A stretch of DNA of 55,694 nucleotides from an uncultured Saprospiraceae bacterium (GTDB taxonomy: Bacteria > Bacteroidota > Bacteroidia > Chitinophagales > Saprospiraceae), in the NCBI GenBank assembly GCA_937981555.1, contig CALJOK010000065.1:1-55694 (forward strand), given 5' to 3'. The position numbers and the translations under genes are program-made. Shown here in pieces: positions 33,408-42,441 of this stretch. The notes under the pieces are model-generated. The model searched no databases. It was given only the letters and a program-made list of their open reading frames with translations, and was not told the origin of the DNA. Within the stretch, counting starts at the first letter, position 1. The number at the start of each line of letters is the position of its first letter.

Positions 33408-33911
33408 GTTTTAATTGTTTAAAAAAGTGAATTAGGAATTCTTATTTGATAATTTCCCGATCTGGTTTTTAGGCGAAAGATGAACAAGCATAAATATGAT
33501 GGTCAGCTTTCGGCTAAAAAGCAAATCGTTATAGGAAATTATTATCCAAGGATTTCTAAATTAAATATGTAAAATAAAATTAATATATAAAAGTAACACG
33601 TTGTCAGTTTAAAAAAGGTATGAATTGTTATTTTTTTGGAAAAAACAAACACATGAAATTTTAGTAAAAACTGAAAAGTGAAATTTTTCAAATCCGTCGA
33701 TCAACGAAAAAAAATAGATGGGTTCCTTCTTGAAGATTCTGTTTGGAAAAATCTTTCGGAGGTAATAGTAGCTTTTATTTTAAAAAGTAGTTTTCGATGT
33801 TTAACAATAAGCTACTGAAGTACAAAATAAAATTATCCCTATCTCTGATTGTCGCTTTTTTTTTCGCTCTGTCAAATCACGAAATGATTTTCTCGTATTT
33901 GACAAAAAAAG
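33408..33911 (-). other. pnp leader and rpsO-pnp gap
   Basis: About 500 bases without an ORF. It contains the long inverted repeat at 33431-33562 just before pnp and a weaker hairpin at about 33871-33904 (TGTCAAAT with ATTTGACA). The rest is AT-rich without recognised signals; a pnp promoter is expected here. Confidence 0.45.
33431..33562 (-). promoter_or_regulatory. Long imperfect hairpin in the pnp leader
   Basis: The arms 33431-33482 and 33504-33562 are inverted repeats of more than 50 bases with about four-fifths of positions pairing. The best part is TTTTTAGGCGAAAG with CTTTCGGCTAAAAA, around a ~21-base loop. It ends 23 bases before the pnp ATG. In E. coli, PNPase represses itself through an RNase III-cut leader hairpin; this could be an analogue, by inference. 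Confidence 0.6.
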
Positions 33912-33947
33912 AAAGGAAAGCTTTTCACCAAAGAAAAGCTTTCCTTT
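33912..33947 (-). terminator. Terminator of rpsO
   Basis: AAAGGAAAGCTTTTC pairs perfectly over 15 bp with GAAAAGCTTTCCTTT. T-rich sequence follows on the minus strand, four bases past the rpsO stop codon. Confidence 0.85.
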
Positions 33948-33951
33948 ACAA

Positions 33952-34236
33952 TTAAAACTTAAGATTACGAATACCTAATTTTTCAATTAAGGCACGGTAC
34001 CCAACGATATCTTTTTTCGATAAGTAACGAAGTAATCGTCGTCTTTTACCTACTAAAGTAAGTAATGTACGCTTACATGAGTGGTCTTTTCGATTAGTAT
34101 GCAGGTGCTTAGACAATTCTGCAATTCGGAAAGTAAATAATGCCACTTGTCCTTCTGTAGAACCTGTGTTTTTTGCATTTCCACCGTACTCTTGGAAGAT
34201 TTCTTCCATCTTTTCTTTACTGAGATATTCAGCCAT
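33952..34236 (-). CDS. rpsO: 30S ribosomal protein S15
   Basis: This 94-aa protein binds 16S rRNA early in small-subunit assembly. The family core is clear: GSTEGQVALFTFRIAELSKHL, then NRKDHSCKRTLLTLVGKRRRLLRYL. It is a few residues longer than the E. coli protein, with the extension at the N-terminus. Expected neighbour pnp is downstream. A perfect -7 box lies 59 bases upstream. Confidence 0.97.
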   Translation of the reverse strand: MAEYLSKEKMEEIFQEYGGNAKNTGSTEGQVALFTFRIAELSKHLHTNRKDHSCKRTLLTLVGKRRRLLRYLSKKDIVGYRALIEKLGIRNLKF

Positions 34237-34294
34237 TTTTTTTTAATTTAAAAGGTTTACCAATAGTGATCTCAGGGATCAGTTATAGCGGCGG

Positions 34295-34302
34295 CAAAGG
34301 TA
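34295..34302 (-). promoter_or_regulatory. -7 box TACCTTTG of rpsO
   Basis: The minus strand reads TACCTTTG, an exact fit to the Bacteroidota TAnnTTTG element, 59 bases before the rpsO start. A clear TTTG -33 box is not present. Confidence 0.6.
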
Positions 34303-34603
34303 AGTAAATTTCTTTAAAAATGGAGGGTTTTAAATTTTGTTAAATCTGTCTTTATTTTCCTTGAAAAACGCTGATAAACCTAAAAAGAGCATGTCATCTC
34401 TTAATAATGACACACTCTAATTTAAGTTTCTTTAAAATTTGATAAACTTTTTAAATAATTATTTTTTGAATTATTTTGAGCTTACATTTTAAGAAAGAGA
34501 GACAACACACGCCTTTTATCTTAAAATTTCTTGATTGGGTTTTCCTGGAATTATTTTTTTTAATTCTGCTATACTACAAAAGTAAGAAGAATAGAAAAGA
34601 AGG

Positions 34604-34629
34604 GAGACCCCATAAAAGGGGGGGCAGGC
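34604..34629. repeat. GC-rich hairpin repeat after the NarL-type regulator
   Basis: CCCC-ATAAAA-GGGG with flanking GGCAGGC. A sister copy lies at 35335, each just downstream of one gene of the two-component pair. No T run follows, so it is REP-like rather than a good terminator. Confidence 0.45.
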
Positions 34630-34658
34630 TATTTGAAATATTAAAAGAAGCTAAGTTT

Positions 34659-35288
34659 CTAGATTTCGCCGTCCATTCGTTTTTTGATGAGCTGAGTTTT
34701 GGAATTGATTTCTAATTTGCGATAGATATTTTTGATGTGATCACGGACGGTTTCCGTTTTGATGAGCAGTTTGTCGGCGATGAGTTTGTAGCTGAGTCCT
34801 TCGATGATCCCTTCGGCGATTTGCATTTGGCGAGGAGTCAAGGAATTATTTTTAGATTTTTTAGGAGAAAAATGTTCTACGACTTTTCGAGCGATAGTTG
34901 GAGACATATAGGAACCACCTCGATGTACGGTATAGATAGCTTCCGTAATTTTTTTAAAAGGTGTACGCTTGGTAAGATAGGCGGTTGCGCCAGCGCAGAG
35001 TGCTTTAAAGATTCGGTCAGCATCATCAAATGTCGTCAGCATGATGATCTCTGTTTTGGGAAATTTTTGTTTGATATGTCGGATACCTTCTAGGCCAGTC
35101 ATTCCTCCTTTGAGATTAATATCGAGTAACAGAATATCGGCAACTACTGCGGCTGGATTTTCCAAAAAGGATTCTACATTATTTGCCTTTTGAAGCACTT
35201 GGAAATCAGGTTGGGTTTCCAATAAGCCAACCAGGCTTTTTAGAATGAGTACTTCATCTTCAATAATGCTGACTTTGATTTTTTTCAC
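34659..35288 (-). CDS. NarL/LuxR-type response regulator
   Basis: This 209-aa protein has a receiver domain with phospho-acceptor Asp56 in ILLLDINLKGG. A LuxR-type helix-turn-helix follows (~145-205, LTPRQMQIAEGIIEGLSYKLIADKLLIKTETVRDHIKNIYRKL, quoted by its key segments). The start codon is GTG directly before KKIKVSIIEDE, with no ATG upstream in frame. It follows the sensor kinase at 35361 by 72 bases on the same strand, so the two form a two-component pair. Confidence 0.93.
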   Translation of the reverse strand: MKKIKVSIIEDEVLILKSLVGLLETQPDFQVLQKANNVESFLENPAAVVADILLLDINLKGGMTGLEGIRHIKQKFPKTEIIMLTTFDDADRIFKALCAGATAYLTKRTPFKKITEAIYTVHRGGSYMSPTIARKVVEHFSPKKSKNNSLTPRQMQIAEGIIEGLSYKLIADKLLIKTETVRDHIKNIYRKLEINSKTQLIKKRMDGEI

Positions 35289-35334
35289 GTGTGTAAATTT
35301 ATTGGACGCAATTTACCTAAATAGTTTTTCTTGG

Positions 35335-35358
35335 CTTGCCCCATAAAAAGGGGGCAGG
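35335..35358. repeat. GC-rich hairpin repeat between kinase and regulator
   Basis: GCCCC-ATAAAAA-GGGGGC, very like the hairpin at 34604. It starts two bases past the kinase stop codon. Confidence 0.45.
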
Positions 35359-35360
35359 TT

Positions 35361-38162
35361 TTAAAATGCAGGTACTTTTACATGAACTCCAAATCCATTT
35401 TTTTCCAAAAACACCAGCGAAGCTTTAATTTTACAAGCGCGCATTTTTATATTTTCCAAACCTTGACCTGTACTTAGTTCAGCATCTTTGGGTAGTCCTT
35501 TTCCATTATCGTGAATAATCATTTCGAGGTTTTTCCCTTTTTTGAAAAGTTGAATAGTGATATTCGATGCATCTGCATGCTTGACGGTATTGGTTAAGAA
35601 TTCTTTAAAAATTAATAACATCGAATGTCGAATTTCTGTAGAGATATTTTTTTTGAGTGGTAAATTTTCATGTTGAAAATCAAAATTAATTTCTAATGGT
35701 TCGATGATTTCTGTTACAAATTCCTGCATCCGTTCTATCAAGTCTTGAATGGAATTATTCCGAGCATCTATTGCCCAAACTACATCACGCATTTGCGACA
35801 TGGCTCGTCGACTGGAGGCAGCAATTTGTTGAGCCAAAGATTTATTTTTTTCGGGAACGGAATATTCTAATAACTCCATTTGGTAAGCAATTCCCGAAAG
35901 AACACTTCCTACATCATCATGCAAATCACTACTGAGTCGAGTTCGTAATTTTTCTATTTCGAGAGCTCGGTTTAATTTATTTTGGTAAAATAAATAAATT
36001 AAAACAGTCAAAGTCAAAATACACAAAGTGATAAACCACCATGATTTATAGAAAAATTCTTTGACTTGAAGTTGAATAGTAAATTCATTGGAAACAACTC
36101 CTTCGGAAGAAGTTCCTCGAATATTCAAGTCATAATTCCCCGCAGGTAAATATTCAAATTGGATTTTTCGATTGCGACCATTGGATTGCCAAATCGCATC
36201 ATCTTCCTCAAAAATGGAATTCTTAGATCTTAATTGATATTCAAATTGATGATTTAGCGCATTTTTAAAATCGGTCATAGACATCAAAAAGGAGCAATTT
36301 CGATTGTTACTTGGAATGGAAATTTTTGAATTATTTTCTAAACCAACAGTTTGGTTGAGTTGACTGCTTCCGTCTTGATCAAAATAAATAGCTTTACTTA
36401 AGAGTATTTTAATAGAATCATTTTGTGTTAAAACTTCTCTTGGATCAAAACTGACAAACCCATTCATTCCTCCAAAATAATTTATTCCTGCTGAATCTTG
36501 GGTGGCAGAGAATCGATTAAATTCGTTGTGAGGTAAACCATTTTTTTTATAAAAATTCCGAAAGGTTTTATTTTGATCATCGAAAAAAGAAAGACCATTA
36601 TAAGTTCCTAACCAATACCCGTTTTTGTTTGGAAGGATAGAACAAACGGTGTTGTTAGCTAATCCATCAGAAGTGTTGAAAACTTCAAAGTGACCAGTTT
36701 TAATATTTAGAATATTGAGTCCTCCTCCTTCCAATCCTATGAATAATTGATGCTGATCGTTTTCGTAAAGAGAGAGAATGCTATTGGCTGATAAAAGATA
36801 ATTCTTGGGATAAAGAGTTGAAGTGTCTTTATTCGGAAAGTCTTTCTTAAAATAACTATTGACGACTTTTTTATTTTTTAAATCAAAAAGAAATAATCCT
36901 AAAGTTGTTCCTACCCAAATATGTCCATTTTTAGATTCCAAAAGACAAGTACTCCTGAGTTTGCTTTTAGATAGTGTAGAAGTTGTAAACTCAAAATGCT
37001 CTCTTTGTTTAGTTACCGGATCAAAAGAAATCAATTTACTACCTTCTTTACTACCATGCGTAACGATCAATATTTTTCCATTTTTAGTGTAAATGGAAGA
37101 GATGAATTTATTATTGTTGAGGTGATCTTTTTTTAAAAAGGAAGTAGTAATATTTGATTTTATATTTAGTCTAACCAGTCCAGAAAAAGAATAAGTAGTT
37201 AACCAAATGATACTATCATTTTCAGGAAATATAGCTCGAACCTGTGCACTTTCTTCTCGATAGGTAGTTTTTTTTATTATTTTATTTATAAGAGGAATAT
37301 AATTTATCTCCCCCGTTGTTTTATCCAATGATGCTAACCCTTTTTGCTCTGTAGAAAATAAAATTTTACCATTGCCAATATCTGAAATGGCACGCCCACT
37401 CAAATTATATCCCCAATCTTTTAACGGTTCGTTTAAGTAAGTTTTGAAAGGAGAGCGATGAATATCTAATTTAATTAATCCATTCTCAGAAGCGAAATAA
37501 ATGATATTTGAAAAATCATTTCCAAAAATTCGAGGGCGGATTAAAGAACCCCAAAATTCACTTAAGTCTAAAATTTCTCCTGTTTTTAAAGTTAATTGGG
37601 CAAACTTTTTTCCATGCTTAGATTCAAATTTAAAGATATTTCCATGTTGGTCATAAATGGTTCTTTTAGAAAGAGTCCTTTCTTTTTTGGAAGTTAAAAA
37701 TTTTAGAGGAGCTCTTTTTTCTAGGTTTAAGATACCTTTTGCTTCGTCAATTTTAGTAAGAATGACTTCTTCGCTTTTGCCAAGTTTAGGATCATAAAGA
37801 ATAGCAATGTCATTAGCTAAACCATAAATAATAGCAATAGTTCCATTCTCTAATTCTAGTAATTTGCGGATAAATGGATCAAGGGTTCCATTGGTAACTT
37901 CCTTTCGTACAGGCAAATCTATTGGAGCAAATTCATATCCATCAAACCTATTGAGACCATTATAAGTGCCCACCCAAGTAAATCCATTGGAGTGTTCTAA
38001 AACGGCAAGTACTCGATGATCAGATAGACCTTCTTCAGTAGAAAGATATTGAACATCATAAGTAAGTTGTTGAGCCTGAGAAATAATGGGAAGGTTTCCA
38101 AATACTACAATTTGAAAAATAAGAAGAACATAAAATCTAAATATTTGATTTTTTGAAAACAT
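35361..38162 (-). CDS. Propeller/Y_Y_Y sensor histidine kinase
   Basis: This 933-aa protein has a signal segment followed by a large periplasmic two-component-type beta-propeller (~35-640). Repeats include GFTWVGTYNGLNRFDGYEF and GHIWVGTTLGLFLFD. A triple-Tyr (Y_Y_Y) domain follows (~640-735, ending FTIQLQVKEFFYKSWWF). One membrane helix precedes a HisKA_3 domain with phospho-acceptor His748 in SSDLHDDVGSVLSG. An HATPase_c domain ends the protein (DNGKGLP, GQGLENIK). The related hybrid systems of Bacteroides sense polysaccharide fragments; here receiver and DNA-binding parts are separate, in the gene at 34659. The ligand is unknown. Confidence 0.92.
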   Translation of the reverse strand: MFSKNQIFRFYVLLIFQIVVFGNLPIISQAQQLTYDVQYLSTEEGLSDHRVLAVLEHSNGFTWVGTYNGLNRFDGYEFAPIDLPVRKEVTNGTLDPFIRKLLELENGTIAIIYGLANDIAILYDPKLGKSEEVILTKIDEAKGILNLEKRAPLKFLTSKKERTLSKRTIYDQHGNIFKFESKHGKKFAQLTLKTGEILDLSEFWGSLIRPRIFGNDFSNIIYFASENGLIKLDIHRSPFKTYLNEPLKDWGYNLSGRAISDIGNGKILFSTEQKGLASLDKTTGEINYIPLINKIIKKTTYREESAQVRAIFPENDSIIWLTTYSFSGLVRLNIKSNITTSFLKKDHLNNNKFISSIYTKNGKILIVTHGSKEGSKLISFDPVTKQREHFEFTTSTLSKSKLRSTCLLESKNGHIWVGTTLGLFLFDLKNKKVVNSYFKKDFPNKDTSTLYPKNYLLSANSILSLYENDQHQLFIGLEGGGLNILNIKTGHFEVFNTSDGLANNTVCSILPNKNGYWLGTYNGLSFFDDQNKTFRNFYKKNGLPHNEFNRFSATQDSAGINYFGGMNGFVSFDPREVLTQNDSIKILLSKAIYFDQDGSSQLNQTVGLENNSKISIPSNNRNCSFLMSMTDFKNALNHQFEYQLRSKNSIFEEDDAIWQSNGRNRKIQFEYLPAGNYDLNIRGTSSEGVVSNEFTIQLQVKEFFYKSWWFITLCILTLTVLIYLFYQNKLNRALEIEKLRTRLSSDLHDDVGSVLSGIAYQMELLEYSVPEKNKSLAQQIAASSRRAMSQMRDVVWAIDARNNSIQDLIERMQEFVTEIIEPLEINFDFQHENLPLKKNISTEIRHSMLLIFKEFLTNTVKHADASNITIQLFKKGKNLEMIIHDNGKGLPKDAELSTGQGLENIKMRACKIKASLVFLEKNGFGVHVKVPAF

Positions 38163-38331
38163 TAATTTGGGATCATTTATCTATTTTTAAACTACTGCAA
38201 TAGACTGAAGGGTGAGAGATTAAAGATATACTTTTTTTAATGATGAAAAAGATATTTTATTATTTTACTTTTCATCGCAGCCTTTTCTAAGATTAGATTG
38301 TATAGTTAATATAAAATGGAAAAATCTATTC

Positions 38332-38892
38332 ATGTCGCTCAATAACGAAACCAAGTTTCAACAAATAATCCAAGGTTGTTGCCAACGAAATCGCAACAGC
38401 CAAAATGACCTTTATCGGTTGTTTTATCCTTATGGGATGAGTATTTGTATGCGGTATGTAAATAATGAATCGGAAGCGATTTCAGTAGTGAATGATGGAT
38501 TTCTCAAGGTGTTTAAAAATGTAAAAAAATATAATTTTGAAAAACCATTTAAACCATGGTTCCGAAAAATATTAGTCAACACCGCCATCAATCAACTTAA
38601 AAAGCAAAAGAAATTTAAAATGGAAGTTCAGATGCAAGAAGCGAATAATATTTCCACTCAAGAAGATGCCCTTAGCCGAATTAGTTATCAAGAATTGATG
38701 GCCTTGGTTCAATCTCTTTCGTTGGCGTATCGCACGGTTTTTAATATGTATGTCATTGATGGATTTAAACATCAAGAGATTGCAGACAAGTTGGGAATTA
38801 CGGTTTCCACTTCTAAGTCCAACTTGACGAGAGCTCGAGCAAAATTGCAAGAGTTAGTTACTAAAAAAATTCAAATAGGAATTAAAAGATAA
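38332..38892 (+). CDS. ECF-type RNA polymerase sigma factor
   Basis: This 186-aa protein has sigma region 2 (~15-90, LYRLFYPYGMSICMRYV, VNDGFLKVFKN, PWFRKILVNTAINQLKK). Region 4 follows (~120-180, LSLAYRTVFNMYVIDGFKHQEIADKLGI), the normal two-domain ECF layout. The gene is followed after 9 bases by a membrane protein that may act as its partner. A nine-codon micro-ORF (38316-38345) overlaps the start codon. Confidence 0.93.
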   Translation: MSLNNETKFQQIIQGCCQRNRNSQNDLYRLFYPYGMSICMRYVNNESEAISVVNDGFLKVFKNVKKYNFEKPFKPWFRKILVNTAINQLKKQKKFKMEVQMQEANNISTQEDALSRISYQELMALVQSLSLAYRTVFNMYVIDGFKHQEIADKLGITVSTSKSNLTRARAKLQELVTKKIQIGIKR

Positions 38893-38901
38893 TTTAATAA
38901 A

Positions 38902-40230
38902 ATGTCAAAAAAGTCACCAGAAGATTTGGATAAACTGTTTCAGCAAGAGCCTGAGCAATATCCTTTCCCCTATAACGAAGCATCTTGGACAGAGATGGAA
39001 AAGTTATTGGACAAAGACGACCGTCGTCGTTTTTTGTGGTGGTGGTTTTTTGGAATTGGTGCATTGATTTTGATTGGTTCGATTTTCTTTTTTGGAAAAA
39101 ATGAAACGGAAGTGGTTGATGCGAATGTAGGTTTTGATAAAAAAGAAATATTAGGAAATGAAAAACAAGTTGAGAAAACCGAAGATTTAAATTCGGTAGA
39201 GAATGATTTTTTAAATCAAAATTCTATACCTGAAACTAAAGAATTGGAAGCAGTTGGTTTTAATAAAAATCAATCAAACCTTTCCACTAAAAAATCAAAT
39301 AGTAATTCAAGATTTTCCCAACAAGACATTTCCAAAAATAAAAAAGAGGAAAGTAACCTCGGTTTTAATGATTTGAATTTCAGGAAAAATGAATTTGTAA
39401 ATACAATGTTACAAGATTCTGTATTGAGAAATAGTGACTCAGGAAATAATGAAAATTTATTGAAAAAATCAGATTCAGAAATTGACTCAACAGATATAAT
39501 TGCATCCTTTGTACCAAATGTTTTCTCCAATGATTCAATTTCGAAAATCGCTTCTCTAGCGTTTTTTCTTTTAGAGGAAAAAGAAATTTTAAAGCTTCCT
39601 CTTCCTAAATCGAAAGACATTGAAGAACCTAAAGAAGTTAAAAATAATTTACTTTTTGGAGCCTTTATCGCGACCGAAAAAACAGGAACCAATCGAAATA
39701 ATTTGTCTAAACTAAATTGGAAAATTGGTGCACAAATAGAGTATCGTTTTTTCCAAAGATATAGTGCAAGCGTTGGTGTTAGTTATATGCGTAAAGAATA
39801 TGGTGCAGGAGGAAATGATTATCAACCAGACAATGGAGCATGGTTATATGATATCGCTCCAACAACAGTAGATGCATCTTGCGATATCCTTGAAATACCC
39901 GTAAATATTGGATTTTTTCAAAAAAAGAATAATGAAAATGGATTCTATTCCAAACTTGGACTGACTTCCTTTGTCATGCTTGAAGAGCATTATTATTATC
40001 ATTATGAAGATCAATTGCCTGGGCAAATTCGATATTGGGGAGGATATAAAGAAAATAAACATTGGTTTGGAATAGGCGAAATCTACGTAGGATATCAACA
40101 TGTTTTAGATCCTGTAACTTTCTTGCAGATTGAACCATTTTTTCAAATACCATTGACTGGAGTTGGAAATGGAAAAGTGAAATTATGGAGTCTTGGTGTG
40201 AACTTGAAAGTAAATTTTAAAACCAAATAG
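38902..40230 (+). CDS. Membrane protein with N-terminal cytoplasmic segment and C-terminal barrel-like domain, partner of the ECF sigma gene
   Basis: This 442-aa protein has no signal peptide. Residues 1-43 are cytoplasmic in character, with a membrane helix at ~44-65 (WWFFGIGALILIGSIFFF). A long Asn/Ser/Lys-rich disordered region follows (~66-235). A C-terminal ~185-residue beta-rich domain (from LLFGAFIATEKTG, with YSASVGVSYMRKEYG and PVNIGFFQKK) resembles an outer-membrane-type barrel. Its position 9 bases after the sigma gene suits an anti-sigma or envelope-sensing role, but no known anti-sigma motif is seen. The function stays inferred. Confidence 0.65.
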   Translation: MSKKSPEDLDKLFQQEPEQYPFPYNEASWTEMEKLLDKDDRRRFLWWWFFGIGALILIGSIFFFGKNETEVVDANVGFDKKEILGNEKQVEKTEDLNSVENDFLNQNSIPETKELEAVGFNKNQSNLSTKKSNSNSRFSQQDISKNKKEESNLGFNDLNFRKNEFVNTMLQDSVLRNSDSGNNENLLKKSDSEIDSTDIIASFVPNVFSNDSISKIASLAFFLLEEKEILKLPLPKSKDIEEPKEVKNNLLFGAFIATEKTGTNRNNLSKLNWKIGAQIEYRFFQRYSASVGVSYMRKEYGAGGNDYQPDNGAWLYDIAPTTVDASCDILEIPVNIGFFQKKNNENGFYSKLGLTSFVMLEEHYYYHYEDQLPGQIRYWGGYKENKHWFGIGEIYVGYQHVLDPVTFLQIEPFFQIPLTGVGNGKVKLWSLGVNLKVNFKTK

Positions 40231-40258
40231 TTAGGATCAAAATTTTCAATTAAAAATA

Positions 40259-42385
40259 ATGCTTATGAAAACCCTCTGCACTTTTCTGACCTGCTTTTTA
40301 TTCTTTAACCTTACCGCTCAAAATTGGAAAACTTTTACCTATCACAAGAAAGTTTACGACATCGAAAAAGAAGGCAACACACTTTGGATTGCCACTTCGG
40401 GCGGACTTATAGTTTGGAATTTACAAACGGAAGCTTACTACAAATTGACAACTGAAGATGGGTTAATTTCTAATCAAATTAATGAGATTGCAATTGATGC
40501 CGATGGCAAAAAATGGTTGGCAACGAGTAGAGGTGTTTCGATGATTGATGGAGGAACTATCACAAGTTATAATTCTGATAATGGTTTAGAGTCAAATGAT
40601 GTAAAATCCGTGGTGATCGATTCGCAAGGAAATAAATGGTTTGCTACAAAAAAAAGGAGCGGCTTAGGAAGTAGTAGTTTAGGAAATAGTGCTGTTTCCA
40701 AAGTAGATAACCAAGGGAATTGGTCTACGATTCCTGAGAGTCTCTATTTTGGACCGACTTGCATGACGATAGATTCTGCGGATAACCTTTACATAGGTAC
40801 TTATAAACAAATTGCTAAATATACACCTAGCGGCGAATGGTCTATTTTTTTATCGCCTTCTCCAGAATCAATTGGTTGGATTAGTGAAATGGAGATTGAT
40901 GAAAATCAAGAACTTTGGGCCATTTCAGGAGATGGACTTTATCATTACGATAGCGCTGGAAATCAAACGCTGTTTGATGCAGCATTTGGTTTGGTTAGTT
41001 ACCCGACATCACTTTTTATAGATAGTAATCAAACGAAATGGATTGGAACGGAGCAAGGATATTCTAAAGTGAATGCGGATAGTACTTTTTCTAATTTTAA
41101 TATTGGAGAACATGTTTTGACCATCTTTGAAGATGATGTAAATATATTGTTAGGGACACTCGATGATGTAACTTCTTATGATGGAAATAATTATGAAAAA
41201 TTAACTACAGGAATTGACCTCGGCAGTAATACAGTCAGAGGGTTGGATATTTCCAATGATGGTTCCGTTTGGATGGGAACAGGAAGCGGTATTTCTAAAT
41301 ATGATTCAAATGGAGAATGGACTAGAATTACAAAAGATGATGGATTAGGTTGTAATCCTGCATATTCTCTTTTGGCGACATCGCAAGATGAATTAATTAT
41401 TTCTCATCAAACCAATTGCAATGGCGTTTCATTTATTGATATTCCTACGGGCGACGCTAGTTTTTTGCAGAACGATACTTTTCCTTTTCTCCTTTCTTTG
41501 AATGAAGATTTGAATGGAAATGTTTGGTTAGGATATCATGTGACGCCAGTTTTTGGTAGCCATTATGCTACTAGGATTTCTCCAAATGGAGATATAAAGT
41601 TTTATGATTTTACAACTGTTTTACCAAACACATCTAACAATAAAACGACAGGTATCGCCATCCATCCAAATGGGGATATATATTTTAGTACTCGTATGGG
41701 GATTTATCGAATTAATACCAATGATGAAATTGAGTTGTTTCAATCGGCCGTTGCAGCTGCGACTATTTTTATAGATAGTCAAGAGAATATATGGATAGCG
41801 GAAGGTGATTTTTTTGGTTCCTCTCATTCTTTACAAAAATATACTCCGACAGGCGATCACATCATTTATCAAAATAATGAGATGTATGGTTTTAAAATTT
41901 ATGAAATTATTGAAGATGATCAGCAGAACATTTGGATAGCATCTGAAAATGGTCTTTTTAAATTAAATCCAGATGAAGTTTTTACTCGTTATTCCACCCT
42001 AGATGGACTGGCAGATGATGAAGTGACTGGAATTGAATTTGATGCCGATGGAGGAATGTGGATCAGTACTCGAAATGGTGTTTCCACAACTGCTGCACTT
42101 TCCACCGCTACTTCAAATGTAGAAAATATAACAATACAATTACAACTTTTTCCAAACCCAATTTTGACAACAGCAACCTTGAATTTTGATTTGGAAAAAA
42201 ACGGAAATGTTCAAGTGGAAATTTATAATGTGGCAGGTCAACTTTTACGTTCTGTTTTTGATGGAAAAAAATCGACTGGGAATCATCAACTAGAATTTGA
42301 TGTATCTGAGTTTTCGCAAGGAATTTATTTTTGTAAAGTTAAAATAGGAGAGGAGAGACAGGTTTTGAAATTTGTAAAAATGTAA
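40259..42385 (+). CDS. Secreted two-component-type propeller protein with T9SS sorting domain (copy 1)
   Basis: This 708-aa protein has its more likely start at the ATG at 40265 (MKTLCTFL), matching its paralog. The signal peptide ends near NLTAQ. About 600 residues of propeller repeats follow (NTLWIATSGGLIVWN, KWLATSRGVSMIDG, NIWIASENGLFKLN), the same repeat type as in propeller sensor kinases. A type A T9SS sorting domain ends it (LQLFPNPILTTATLNFD onward). It has no kinase part, so it may bind a ligand outside the cell. It follows the sigma/membrane gene pair by 28 bases, likely one operon. Confidence 0.8.
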   Translation: MLMKTLCTFLTCFLFFNLTAQNWKTFTYHKKVYDIEKEGNTLWIATSGGLIVWNLQTEAYYKLTTEDGLISNQINEIAIDADGKKWLATSRGVSMIDGGTITSYNSDNGLESNDVKSVVIDSQGNKWFATKKRSGLGSSSLGNSAVSKVDNQGNWSTIPESLYFGPTCMTIDSADNLYIGTYKQIAKYTPSGEWSIFLSPSPESIGWISEMEIDENQELWAISGDGLYHYDSAGNQTLFDAAFGLVSYPTSLFIDSNQTKWIGTEQGYSKVNADSTFSNFNIGEHVLTIFEDDVNILLGTLDDVTSYDGNNYEKLTTGIDLGSNTVRGLDISNDGSVWMGTGSGISKYDSNGEWTRITKDDGLGCNPAYSLLATSQDELIISHQTNCNGVSFIDIPTGDASFLQNDTFPFLLSLNEDLNGNVWLGYHVTPVFGSHYATRISPNGDIKFYDFTTVLPNTSNNKTTGIAIHPNGDIYFSTRMGIYRINTNDEIELFQSAVAAATIFIDSQENIWIAEGDFFGSSHSLQKYTPTGDHIIYQNNEMYGFKIYEIIEDDQQNIWIASENGLFKLNPDEVFTRYSTLDGLADDEVTGIEFDADGGMWISTRNGVSTTAALSTATSNVENITIQLQLFPNPILTTATLNFDLEKNGNVQVEIYNVAGQLLRSVFDGKKSTGNHQLEFDVSEFSQGIYFCKVKIGEERQVLKFVKM

Positions 42386-42441
42386 AATATCAAGTTTTAA
42401 GAAAATAAAGAATCATCACCTTCGAATTAAAATTCAAAATT

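Larger units (their letters stand above)
34237..34658. other. 422-base stretch between rpsO and the NarL-type regulator
   Basis: It holds the rpsO promoter at its left end, a small hairpin near 34392, and a GACCCC-ATAAAA-GGGGG hairpin repeat at 34604. No convincing gene; a 79-codon plus-strand frame here runs antisense into the regulator and is rejected. Confidence 0.4.

Noticed and set aside
34476-34715. 79-codon plus-strand frame near rpsO
   Set aside because: It runs antisense into the NarL-type regulator, contains the hairpin repeat, and shows no family or signal; a chance frame.
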